Source: Haemaphysalis longicornis (taxonomy: Eukaryota; Arthropoda; Arachnida; Ixodida; Ixodidae). Taken from it: a DNA stretch of 64,000 nt. The notes beneath the pieces are model-generated. The model made no database searches. It had not been told where the DNA came from and was given only the letters and a program-made list of their open reading frames with translations. The position numbers and the translations under genes are program-made. The DNA is taken from the NCBI GenBank assembly GCA_013339765.2, contig CM023457.1, positions 52,725,745-52,789,744 on the forward strand, read 5' to 3'. Shown one piece after another: positions 26,601 to 40,100 of this stretch. The first letter of the stretch is position 1. Every line of letters starts with the position of its first letter.

Positions 26601-29600
26601 GTTGGCAAGTCCAAACTACATCTGGTTCGCACGTAGGGGGGAGTTGTTTGTCGCTCCTCCAGTCCTAGGCATCGGCCACTAAATTACCTCGCAATTCTGT
26701 GACAAGCTGCCATCTTTTGACATTCATCCCATAGTGGTGTAAACTTCCAACTTATTCATGGGAACATCGTATAAATTGTCTTTAGGTTTTCAAAATGTGT
26801 TGAGATTCCCACATAAAATAGTGGTTTAAAATGTGTTTCCAAAATAGCTGCACAAAAGTACGCCTAAAGCCCGCGGCGTCTACAACCGGGAGTATGTCAC
26901 TATGACATGGATGCTAAGCGGATGTTTTCAAAACGGAAAAACTCAATACCGCCTCGCCACAGCTTGCTGATTTGAAGACAACCACGTTTTATACTCACTA
27001 GCCATGACATAGCGTGTGTGATAAATAACCTTGCGGCTCATCTCAACAGAGAAACGCAATGCTAAAAAAAATTGTACTTTATTTGAAGGCAGGCTTCCAC
27101 ACCACCTGTTTTGTCTGAGAGTGAATCGAGTAAGTCAGTCAGTGTGCGGGAGTGAGTAAGTGAGGGTAAGTGAGTGAGAATAAGTCCGAGTGAGCCAGAG
27201 AGTGAATTAGTGAGGCGTAGGGGAGTGAGTAACAAGGGTTCAGTGAGCAAGTCAGAATGATGTGAATGAGTGAGTGAAAGTGAAAGAGTGAGTCAGCGTG
27301 AATGAAAGAGGGAGTCAGACTGAGTGAGAGAAAAAAATACGAGTGAGTGAGACGAATGAGCTAATCACCTCTATATCAACAAACTAACTTAAGTAGAACT
27401 TTTTCCTTGGACACTTTTCGGCATCTTAGCTAGTTTCAAGAACCATTCTCATGCCGAAAGGGTGCATTTTTCTGAACTAATCGAACTGCAAAGTAAGCGC
27501 TTCTTACTTAAGGTTGCCCCCGACCTACCTTAAGGGCCCCTTTTCCCGACCAACAATTTTGCGCATCGTTCGTGAGATATGGATAAAGCTGTAAACAATC
27601 GAGCGCTTTCTGCGAGCAAAAGCGATCCGCGGCCACGCACACACCGGCCCTGCGGGCGCGCAATGCGGTCAGCGCCGGCACCATAGCGCTGCTTCCACGC
27701 GTAGAACGCCACCAGTAGGGGCCGCTAGTTTGTGGCCGCTACGAGAATGCAAACACACGGGCAAACCAAGTTACTCGTACGAGGAAGGGGATGATAGCGT
27801 GGTGAAATTTTACGCAAGAGTCAAGCGCGGTAGTAGCGCAATCGGCGATCAATCTTCCGCCACAATGTTAAGTCTAAAGTTCTCTACGAGTACCACCCCG
27901 GACAGAGCTGGTTCATCCCTGCGCTTCAAAGCTAGTGCCATGGCAGCGTTCTTTTTTTATTGGCACAACGATCTATTATTGCCGGCACACCCCGTGCGCG
28001 GATTGGTGCGTCGCACGCTAGCCTTGTACGCAGGAGCCTGGCGCGCCTCAAAAAGGGCGACTTTGATAAGGGCGCCTTAAAGGGACACTAAAGGGTGAAT
28101 AAAATTGTTTTAACTGCGAGATCATGTGTTTTGTAGCTCTCTCTGATTTCGTTCGACGAGCAATGAGGTATTATTTCCTGAGAAATAAGCAAACAAAGCT
28201 GGCATTTGTCTCACGCGCTTCCCTTTCATTTTTTTCGACACGCAGCCATCAGGCATGCCATTGCGTCACAATCTAGGAGCGAGGCACCCCTGCCCCATGC
28301 GCCAGTGTGGTCTAGGTGCTCTGACGCTGGCCAGTTCCCCTCTGGACGCTGGCCGCGATAGTGGTCACTAGCCGTCACTAAAGGTTTGGTCTTGTACCGA
28401 CTTTCGTTGGGAGAAGGGGTAATGCCTTTTTTTGACATCCAGTGATGCCCTCCAAGAACACCGCCTCCTTTGCGCCAAGGCAGGCCCCTATCCCGAGAAG
28501 TGATACGTGAAAGGGCGCGTGTGGCGCGCCCTTCGAAGCCGTTCCCAAACCCACCTGCCTCGGCGGCTTCATAGCAAAGGAAAAAAAAAAATTGGTAGTG
28601 GGCGCTAACCCCCTGTTGTATTTTTCTTTCGATTTGTGTTAGGGAGTAAAGGTACGGTTATGTTATTGTTTAGCTTGGTTCTCTGTACGGTTACGTAGCT
28701 TCGAGGCGTGCGGATCATTCTTCCTCCGTCTCCTCGGCTTGCTGCCTCCTCTTGGTTTCGCTCCGACGACGAAGCCTGGCTTCTTTCCGTCTCTCCGACT
28801 CACTTTCCATATCTTATGTATTTTGTATTTCTTGTATTTTTCCACTTTTTATTTCACTTTTTTTACTATTTCAAATTTATTTTATTTGTTTCTTTATTCT
28901 CAGTTAACCGCATAACTTACGGAACTCCTTTTGTCAACCTAAACCCACCGGAAACTAACTAGCTGGATGCTCTAATCCGGAAAACGTACAAAGCTGCCCT
29001 TGGACTCCCAACTTATACTTCCAGTGAGCGTCTGCTTCACCTCCGCCTGCACAACACGCTCAGTGAACTACTAGAAGCCCAGCGGACGTTCCACCTCCAT
29101 CGCCTCGCCCTCACTCCCTCAGGTAGACGCGTTCTCCAGAACATTGGCCGGCCCAGCCCCCTCCCCTCAACACGAACTCCATCGCATTCCCCTGTCCACT
29201 CGTCAATGAAGTTTAGCCCGGCACCCAAACACATGCACTCATCCTTCAATCGAGGACGACGTGAAGCCCGGGTGAAGATGCTCGATAAACGGTACGGTGC
29301 CGACTCCCAAACACGATATACGGATATTGCTGAACTCCCGACCACACACGCACCACCCTAGTTACTGTGGACTCGAACGGATATCTGGCCACAGCCGTCA
29401 CCTATCGAAATCTGCCGGTCACCTCAGCCGAAGTGCTTGCCATCGCCCATGCAACTACCACACTGCAGAATCAGCCATACTTGACCCTCATTACGGACTC
29501 CCAACAAGCCTCGGCTGTATCAAGCTGGCCTTGCACCACCCCAGGCCCTCCCTCTGCTCCAACACCTTCCCGATGACATTGAAATTGCGATCGTCTGGAC

Positions 29601-32600
29601 CCCAGGCCATGCTGGCCTCGCCGGGAATGAGGCGGCTCATGCAGCAGCCCGCGATCTCCTTACCCGGGCACTCCTAACCGCAAGGACCGACACCGCCGGG
29701 CGCTAAGTCTCTGACCATCAAATCCTAACTCCGCTGGACTTTACCTACAGCTCCCTCCTGACGCACTGCACACACACCAGAAGAACATACCCTTCTCCAC
29801 ACCAGTCTCCAACCACCAAGCTCACATATATCGGCGTCTACAAACAGAAATCTTCTACAACCACACTATCCTCTCCCACATATCTCCGTCCATTTTTCCA
29901 CAAAACTGCCCTCAATGTGACACCCCTCTCACAACCTACCACCTCGTGTATTCATGTCCCCACCACCCCCACCCCATTCACACTCCCTCCCTTGAGCAGT
30001 GGGAGTCTGCGCTGACCAGCTCGGCGCCGGAGCATCAAATCGCCCTGGTGCAACGAGCCCTGGATTCGGCGCAGACTCGCGGCCTCCTGGACGTAAGAGG
30101 CTGACAACGCCCCTATCTAGCTCCCTTGGCTGCTCAATAAAAATGTTTTTTTACCATCACCTTTTACTTTATTTTTTGGCGCGGCGAGTGGTGCACCCAG
30201 CTGCGGCGGCTAGGGAATCGCTAGGTTTCCTAGCCACCGCAGGTTCCCTAGGAACCGCTGCCAGCTAGAGAACCGCTCAGCTCATGGGGCTGCCACCGGA
30301 CGCACCGAAACGGCGAGAATACGGCCATTGTATCTCTCGCTACAAAAGTGCGCCAGTGAAATGCGATCAGTTTCGACTGCGCTCTACGCTTCCCGCTAGA
30401 GATGGGCAAAACTGCTCATGTCAGTGAGTGGCTCAGAACACCTCACTGTAGTGAACCGGTTCATTTGAACGGCTCCGCGGTTCATTAACCTTAAAAATTA
30501 AAGCGTATGAACTGTTCCTTGTTACGGAAACTTTGCTTTTGTAACAGCATCCCGAGTATTTGTACAAAAAGAATGGCTTCAACATCATTACAAGTTTTTG
30601 TGTCCTTTGGTATTTCAAGGTCACTCTCGGCAGATATATAAAGAAAAACATCTAAATTTTTGTCAACTTTATTAGCTCACAAACACAGCTCTACTAGTGA
30701 GCTGAAATGATTCTGGAAAACATGATACAAGAATGTAATTTTAATACTACAAATGGAAATTGTGGTTTATGAACAACACTTTGCTTTTTGGAAACGATAA
30801 TAGATGACGCGAAAGTTGCGCACAAGACCCGGCTGAGTCGGCCGATGCGCCTCTACTAACTCTACCTGAATGTCCGGACACTATTCGTCCAGAACCACCT
30901 GGTTAAGCACGGTTCCTTAATCGAGCGAGCAGCTGTTGAGCGGCGGTTCTTTGTGAGAGCCACTCCTCGCCAATGAGCGCGCTCCCGAAGATCCGCCGGG
31001 AACCCAGAGCCACCGTGAGCCGAGAAGCGCCGCTGAACGGCTCTATAAGCGGATCAAAGATCCAAATCGTTCCTGACTCTGACTATAGCTGAGCGCAGAA
31101 AACTGTGATGAATCATATAGATCACGGGAATTTATTTTCTTACTTTCAAAATGCAGACGCAGTTCATTCACTGCTGCCATTGCGGCCTCCCGATCTTGTC
31201 ATTCACCGCCGCAGACGCGGTCTCCCGCTGCTCAGCGGCTCAGAAGAGTGCGCAAAACTCGCACCAAAGAGCCGGCTCATTTGACTCGGCTCTCCGGATC
31301 AGTTGGCTCTTCTTTCTTCATGGTTGGCTGTGCTGGGGCTTGCTCGGATTCCCACGGACCACTGAGCAGGCGAGAAGGGCCTACCTCTCTCAAAAAGAAC
31401 CGCCGCTCACTTTTACTGAGCCACGGCTCGCCCGCTCTTGAAAAAGATATGGCTCAAAAAAATTAAAGCCGTTCCACTCAATGTGAAAGCGGGCGGAAGT
31501 GCAGAGCAGTGATTCGCCATAATGGACTATAGCGCCGTTATCCGCTCACTGCCATCACCCAATGAAATTCAAATTCCCCGCCTTCGCAGGGCTCGCGCGC
31601 CCCCTGCCTGAAACTGCGCCAGCGGGAGTTCTGTTCTTTTTTGTCCTTGCTTTTTCTCCCGCGTGCCGGCGTTGCACTGCCACTTTTTTTCGCTTACTAT
31701 CGTAAATTGGGCCCATCTCCCAGCGAGGGGGACTCGAGTAAATGCGTCGCATAGGGGGTGGGTGTATTGCGTTAACGTTTAGTGTTTTGGGAGTTGGTGG
31801 TAGTGAATGCGTTGAATCAGCATCTTCTTGACGTAGTTTTAATGAGTCAAGGATATAAGGCGCGTTCGTAGCCTCCCATTCTGTGTCGCCTTTGTGGCGC
31901 AGTGGGTAGAGCACCATGTACATTGCGTTCCGCCCGCAGGGTCGAGGAATCGAAACCTGGCGCCGGATAGTATTTTTTTTTATATAGTGTAGGGGGAGGG
32001 GTGCGGACAACGACGGTGCGGACTACGACGGACGTCAACGCGGGTGACATCGCGAGTTACTGAAATGCTCTGCATTTAAAAAAGCAGGCGCAACGCAGAC
32101 GTGCACGAATCATGTGCGAGAACGGGCCATGCCGTTCACGCCTAATAGAAATAACTTGCCGCGTGCCGACAGGAACGGGGGTCACTATCTTTTGAGGTGA
32201 GTCAAGCAAGGTCGGTTGTGGTTATCACGTATGTGCGAACTAAAGGGTGCCTATTTTTTCTTCCGTGTCGAAGTTGGAGGAAAGCAAGGGGTGCGCACTG
32301 CGTCAGATAACCGATTTCATCCTTTTTTTTTCTTTCACTACCCTAAAACGATGCCCCAGCTGCGCCGGTCGATCACCAGTGCCACTAGAAAACCGCACTA
32401 TAAACGGTATTGTGCTTCGGCAAACCGCATTCTAAGCGGTAGGTTTAAGCATTGAGCTCTATGGGAGGTAAACCGGTGGTCACAAAAACCCGCGTTATAT
32501 CCGGTTCCACACCATAAGCGGTTACGTTATAAATGGTTTACACTATACTCCCAACCAATGGACGAAACGAAGCGTTCTGGCGGGGATTTTAAAACGGAAA

Positions 32601-34165
32601 GACGCCCTTTCGAATGAGACTAAGATGGGTGCTCAAGCATATGTAGAACCCAAGTGACGAGCTGTCGAAAAAATGCCATTTTCGCATTGAATACTGGCCG
32701 ATTTTAGCGGTCGTCGGTGCTATAAATTGATATTATGGCTGAAATACATGCTCCTGGGTCTGGATATTTGGCTGACAAAAAAAAAGCTCTACTTTCCGCA
32801 AATGGCACTTCTGAAAAGTCGATTTCTTGGTCATATGTCATATTTTGGGATTCCAAGAGCCGCGTCCCCCCTTAAGAGGTCGGGCAACATTCATTTTTGT
32901 TTGTGTGCACATGAGCCATTCAAGGTAAGTAACCAGGAACATAAAAGGACTTTTTCACTCCCTGTGGCCGTCACAGTTAAGAGGTGGAGCAAGAATCATT
33001 TGATGTTGTGAACATGAACCGTGCAAGTTAAGTAACCGGTAACATAAAAGGGCTTTTTTCACTCCCTGTGACCGCCACAGTTCAGACGTCGAGCAAGATT
33101 CATTGTTTTTGTGCACAGGAGCTGTGCAAGGGAAGTAACCGGGAACATAAAAGGGCTTTTTTCACTCCCCGTGACCGTCACAAATGTACTCACCACGCCA
33201 TCCTGACAGTAAGTGAGCGGGTACTTTGCGTCACCAGGGATTCCGTATTCGTCGAACACGCCATATCTGAAGTGGGCCCACTGGTGCACGAACACGTACG
33301 CTGGAACGAACACACATCGATCTCAGCAAAAAGTGTGTTTAAACAGGATACTTTGTCGCTTCGAAGAGTGCCTGCCCTATAATCCATTCAGAAAGCACAA
33401 AGAACGCCGCTGAAAAAAATTCTAGTTATATCGACATCACGGCACTTATTTCAAGTGGCCTTCACCAACTGCAGTCTACAAACTATACAAACACTGGCCG
33501 CTAGGCAAATTATGATAAAGGGCGCGTTAATGCGACTCGACATCTACCACGCAAATCGATCACAATATATCTATTCAGCCCGTTGGATCATCCGGTTAAG
33601 GCTGGGATTCCATTCCTCGTTCCAATGCCTCTGTCATTTAAACCACTGCTTATTGTTCATTAGCCTCAGGGCGAAACAAGAAAGCGTCTGTCTTCACCGT
33701 CGGCTGCGATTAAGGCAGTCCATCTGGTGCGTTCTAAAGAAGGGCGTGCTGTGCAAGCTTTTTTCCCTCTGAATTCAATCCCGGTTAAACCACTCTGCTT
33801 AATTAAAGGGACCGCGCAGACAAAATACACGCTTGCTAAGTTTGAAAGGAGAGTCTTTGCTGACTCACTAAGCTCTACTTTGGCCACCAACACGTGTTCT
33901 GGCCAAAAAATGCACAAACATTAAAAAACATTCTACTTTCTTGCTAAGTGACGTCAACGGTGACGTCATAGAGTAAACACTAAAATAGTTTTTCAGTGGG
34001 TAAACCTCCCGATAGCATTCAAGTGAACGCTCGAACAGAACCGGGGCACCCCCTGCAACTCCACTGTCATGCTTCTCAGCAGTGGGTTCGGCCGGCCGCC
34101 TCCAATCGCGCGAACAAGATCTTGTGACGTCATAGAGACTAACGCTTAATCTCTTTTCCATTCAT

Positions 34166-34196
<31 letters not shown>

Positions 34197-37100
34197 CTAT
34201 CTACGCTCACTGAAGGCCAAAAGCCGCTCCCATAGACCTCCAATTTTCCCAGCCCCGTGCTAACTGCGACCGATTTACCCCAGCAAACATCTTGATGTCA
34301 TCTGCCCACCTAACCTTCTGCTACTCTCTGGCAAGCTTGCATTCTAATGACCAACGGTCATCTTGCCTTTGCATTATATGTCCTGCCCACGCCCAATTCT
34401 TCTTAATTTCTACTAATATGTCCTTCACATGCGTTTGTTTCCTGACCCATTCTGCTCTCTTCTTATCCCTTAATGTTACCCCTATCATCTTCCATTCCAA
34501 AGCTCGCTGAGTCATCCTCAATTTAAGTTGAACCCTTTTAGTGAGCCGCCAAGTTTCTGCCCCGTAGATGAGTACCGGTAAGATGCAGCTGTCATACACT
34601 TTCTTCTTTATGGACAATGGTAGGCTGCCATTCACTATCTGAAAATGCCTGCCGAGTGAACTCCACGCCATTGTTATCCTTATTACTTTGCCTCATGGTT
34701 GGGATCCGGGGCCACTACTTGGCATGAGTAGATATACAGAAAAACATCGTCACAAGAGACACTCAAAGGACCCAAGAAATGTGCCTCTAGTAACCAAGGT
34801 CTCTTATATGAGATGTTGCTAACATGGCAGACACAGGAAAAACAGCCTTTCGTCAAATGTCCATTATAACCAAGTGTCTCTTGTACCCGTGACTCTTGTA
34901 ACGAGGTTTTACTGCATTTGCTTACCATCCAGTGCCTCGCCACCTATCTAAAACCGCAGTGTCTAGTGTGGTAAGCATGCTCAGCAATTCGTCCTCCGAG
35001 TTACTTAGCAAGGCAATGTATCGCCAAATCTGATGTTGCTGAGGTATTATCCATTAACCCTCACGCCCACTTGTTCCCAATTCAGTGTTCTTAATATCCT
35101 TGTAAACATGCTGTGAATAACATCGGAGAGATCATGTCTCCTTGTCTGACGCCCTTCCTTATATGTATTTTACTGCTCTTCTTATAGAGGACGATGGTCA
35201 CTGTGGACCCATTCTAGATATCCTCTAGAATTCTAACGTAATTCTCGTCTCAACACTGATTCTGATATGACTGAATAACTGCTCAAAGTATACTCCGTGC
35301 ATTTTCCTATCACCTGATTGATCGTATGAATATGGTCTATTGTAGAAAAGTCTTTACGAAACCCTGCTTGTTCGTTAGGTTGGATGAAATCTAAGGTGCC
35401 AGAAATTCTGTTAGCGATTACCTTGGTAAGTACCTTGTAGACAACTGACAGTAAGCTTATCGGCCTGTAATTTTTCAAGTTCTTCATGTCCCCTCTTATG
35501 GATTAGGATGATGTTCACGTTCTTCAAAAGATTCCGGTACACTCGCGGTCATTAGGCAGTAGGTACACAGGTTTGACAGTTTTTTAGTACAATTTGCCCG
35601 CCGTCCTTCAAGAGGTCTGCTGTTATCTGATCCTCACCAGGTGCTTTGCCCTCCAGAATTTCTTTCAAATACTTGTTTGCTTTTTCTCTCGTTACTGGGG
35701 GGATGTCTGTCTCCTCTGAACTACTTCCTCGTTCGGTATTATCCTGGATGTCTCGGCTACTGTACAGACCTTTCTAGAGCTACTCAGCAACTATAGCTAT
35801 TTTATCCCTATTTGGGATAACATTGCCATGCTTGTCTTTAAGTGTATACACCTGATTTCTCCCCATGCCTAGACTCCCCTTCGCTGCTTCCATGCTGCCT
35901 CCATTCTTTACAGCATGCCTGATCGTCTCCATATTATACATGGTGCATGTATGTTGTCTTACGCTTATTAACTTCGAAAGCTCCGCTAGTTCTATCCTGT
36001 CACCTGGGGTGGTGATTGTGTTGCTTTGCCGATTTTTTATTAAAATCTTTCGCCTCCTGGGAACTTTTACCATTATCTTGTCTAGCGATGGTACCTCCTA
36101 CTTCTACTGCACACTCCGTGATAATGTGTGTTAGGATTCTTGCAGGCTTCCTGTGTCGTAAACTCTGCTTCCTCGGTTAGAGCTGGATATCGCTTCCGCA
36201 GTGCGATCCTGAATTCTTTAACGTTCCGTCTTACTGTTAACTCATTGATCGGCTTCTTTCATACTAGCTTGTTACGGTCCCTCCTCAAAGCTAGCCTAAT
36301 TCGACATCTTACCATACGGTGGTGATCACACCTCCCCCTTCCGAGCACATCTTGCGCGACGCCAGGGTCATCGCATAGTATGAAGCCTACTTCACGTTTA
36401 TGATTTTCATTCGGGCTCCTCCACGTCCACTTCCAGCTCTCCCGTTTGCACATGAAGGTGCTCATGATGCACACATTATTCCGTTCGGCGAACTCGACTA
36501 GCAAACCCCCTCTGTTATTTGTACAACCCAGGCCATAGTTCGCAACTGCTTTGTCTCCATGCCCGCTTCTTGCCCACTTTAGCATTGAGGCCTCCCATAA
36601 CTACGGTATACTGCGCTTTTACTTCAGCTATTGCCGATTGCACATCTTCATAAAAGCGTTCAACTACCTGATCGTCATGCCTGGAAGTAAGTGCGTAGCC
36701 CTGCACCACCTTGAATTTGTACCTCTTTTTCAGCATAATTACAAGACCAGCTACCCTTTCGTTAATGCCGCAGTATTCCTGTGTTGCCCGCTATGCTTTT
36801 GTTGACTAGAAATCCCCCTCTGTTCTTTTCTGTCTACTAGAACACGACAAGATACGACGTGCCCATTTTTCAGCACTGTAAAGTCTTCAGCTGTCCTAGA
36901 CCCACTAAGCCATATTACATCCCATTTAATGTCCTCTAATTGCTCGAACAATACCTCTATAGACTCGTCTCCCTAGATAAAGTTCTCGTGTTAAATGTTG
37001 CCAGGTTTAGATTCCACTGGCGGCCTGTTCGGATCCAGGGATTCTCAGCACCCTCTGCTACGTCACAGGTCTGACCACCGCCATGGTCACTTGCTTCGCA

Positions 37101-40100
37101 GCCATTGAAAACTGAAGGCCCAGGGTTAATGGGCGTGTTCATGGGACGTTGTGGCCATTACTACACCAAAGTGGCGAATCCTGCTCTGGTGAGGTAGAGT
37201 GTTGCCGGCAATGGTCGCCAGGACCAGGACGCACCTTAAGCCCCCTTCTGCCATTCCATCAACAAGAGGATTTTTTTTAATCCAGTGGGAATTTTGCGGC
37301 ACTGAGATTCGAACCATGGTCCTTCTGCACACGAGGTGGATGCTCTACCTCTATGATTCCCCCAATTTGTTTGAAGCTTACAATAACATTGGTGTCATTG
37401 TTATGAGGACAAAGTCTTTTTAATGAACCAAACTTCTACATTTTTATTCCCCCTTTAAAAGAGCGTTGAGAGGTGCAAATGGACTTGCCTGTTAGGTTGG
37501 TCATGTTTTGGGTTCGTGCTAAGAATCCGGGTGTGAGCTGGATAAAATCGCCGGGTTTGCCACACATTCTTCGCTGTTGTGTGAATGGCACGTCCCCAGT
37601 TATCTTTGCTGGCGGGTTAACGCGCACGTCGCTCCGCTCGAACGAGTTGGATGACAGCGCCTGGGCTGTTTTCCTCTTGGGCCACGAGATTGGAAGCTCA
37701 ATCCTCACACGCTTAAAGTGAACAGCCCCGTTTGTTGCCTTGTGCAGAAATTCGGAGGCAGCTCTAAACAATACCTGCGTGAGTAAGAGACAAAGACATG
37801 TACAAAGCTCTGTTTAAGTGGTGATGAAGTTTGCAACTGCTTTCTTTTGCTTCATATAGCATGTACAGGGGCCTCAAAACGTCAACGGAGCAAGTGTTGG
37901 GAGATTTTGAGCGGATTTTTCCACCATGTGCTTAGCCAGCAACCTCTAAGCGACGGCTCAAGGAAGTCATCCCAAAATCGGGCCCCTCGTTTTATTTATG
38001 CTGGCAGCTGCATAAAATAAAAATTACAGTAATTTCAAAGCCGTGCTCTGTTTACTTTTTGGGTATGTACGGTGTGTATGTCCCGAAAATCTTCATCTGC
38101 GCTGACCTCTCTGGCCCCATGAAAAAAAAAAGTATGGTGAAGAAAAATAGATAGGTGAAGGGCAGAACGTCGGCCTCACGGCATTTTCAACCCTATAGGA
38201 CAATAATGCTTGGACATCTGTGGTTCTGGATTGGCTCTATAAGGTGCAAAGCAAACTATTTACTGCAGAGGTGTTGCACATAGCAACTGCTACGTGCTCG
38301 CATCAGCGGCCATGACCTGACGCAGTATGGGTAGGCATGAGTAGGTGACGGAAGCCGAGTGGCCGGCTGACACGACGTGAGGCCGCGTCGCGTTTGCAGG
38401 ACAAATAAAGATGTTTTCTCTCTCTCTCTCTCCCTTGCCGTAGAACATGTCCCATGACGTGGCACAAGTGACCATTCCACGTTTTCTCTGTACACTGCAC
38501 TCGTAGTTCCCCCATACAGCTCCCGCTGAGAGCTCTAGAGAACTCCCTCCTACTTGAACGGCACTTCAGCAAGTAAAGCCTAGAAATGAACACTTTTTAT
38601 GGGAGTAGCCTCGTGTTTCAACGCAAAGCAGCAGCTCTCGTCAACCTTGGGCAACCTGGTCTCTGTCATTGGTGCGCTAGGTTATGGAGGCACTCACACC
38701 CTCACTCCAAATGATAAACTTGCACAAAAGTTTCCACAGTGAAACTTCCATCACTTAAATGCTCGGTGTCTTAACACCGGGTGCATTTCTTTTCGTACTA
38801 CAGTGGAATCTCGGTCATACCCAATCTCAAGGGGCGGCAAAAATATTCGTATCATCAGAAAACGAAGAAAACTGGGATAGTGCCGCGCATGTGACAGGCG
38901 GCGGCATCATGGCGTCGGCTCTTGCCGTGAAGAGGTGCAAGCAGCTTCAGCGACCGCTTATAACCTTTTGTTAAAACGCAGCTCAAGGTGTAAACTAAAT
39001 TGCTCATGCGGGAAAGGAGCTGCGCTATAAAATGCCATTCGCGCCAAATATCCGCCGCGGAGGTGGCCCAGCCAGCTGCTGCGAGCGCTTCGAAATTGCT
39101 GCCATGTGGCACACGTGTACCCATTTGCGCAAGACGTGAGGCTCCTCCCACTGCCGTTCGTGGCAACCGAGGCAGAAGCTGGCGCCGGGGTGCAGGCCCG
39201 AATCGTCAACGCGGGAGTCAGAAGAACGCGTGCTCATCGTCGACGCGACGTGCGCACACGAACTGCATGCGATTCGTGCGCGTCGGCGTTGGGGGCGGGG
39301 CGGGTTTTTTTATGATTTCGCCCCCCGCGACAGATTCTACCTCGCTCGGAAAACGACGCCCGTCGCGCGCGGCAGTGGGAGGAGCCTGCCGACTTGCGCC
39401 ACTGGCGAGGCGCGCTCTTCATGACGGCAGTTTGAAAACGCTCCAGACAGCCCGCTGGCCCCGCCGGAGATGTTTAGGCTTACCACGGTTGCGGATATTT
39501 GATTGGCGCTTTTCCCAGCTGCGCGGACGATGTTATAGTGTCGTTTTCGCCACATTATCAGCTCCTTCACTGTACAAGCAACATCATTTTTAAATGCAGA
39601 GCATTCAGTAACTCACGATGTCACCCGCGTTGGCGTCCGTAGTCCGCACCGCACCCCTCCCTACTATATAAAAAAAGAAATACTATCCGGCGCCAGGTTT
39701 CGATCCCTCGACCCTGCGGGCGGAACGCAATGTACATGGTGCTCTAACCACTGCGCCACAAAGCCGACACAGAATGCGAGGCTATGAACGCGCCTTATAT
39801 CGTTGACTCATTCAAATTACTGCTGACAAGCGCTCTCTCGTCAGCAGTTGCCACAAGTGCAACAACATTAACGTAACGCAAACTACTTAACGTCGTGCGC
39901 CCCCGGAAATGCTCTGCATTTGATCGTGCCCCTCGCGAGGGGGATGTTTCAATGCGTCTTCCTACTGGCCAGTACACTCGTCGCCATCTGTCGGATGTTG
40001 TGCGAACCCTTTGCGGCTGATGGCGCGCGATTTGAAACGACATTTGCATATGATCAAACTGAAAGGCTCTCCAAGAAAAACAAATCCCAGGGCCAGAGTT

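Noticed and set aside
31888..31968. Functional tRNA gene
   Set aside because: Box A and box B are present, but no paired acceptor stem is clear; the same unit recurs inside a repeat family.
39000..39593. 197-codon open frame as a gene
   Set aside because: It lies inside a TIR-bounded element, is GC-driven with overlapping frames on both strands, and has no domain.
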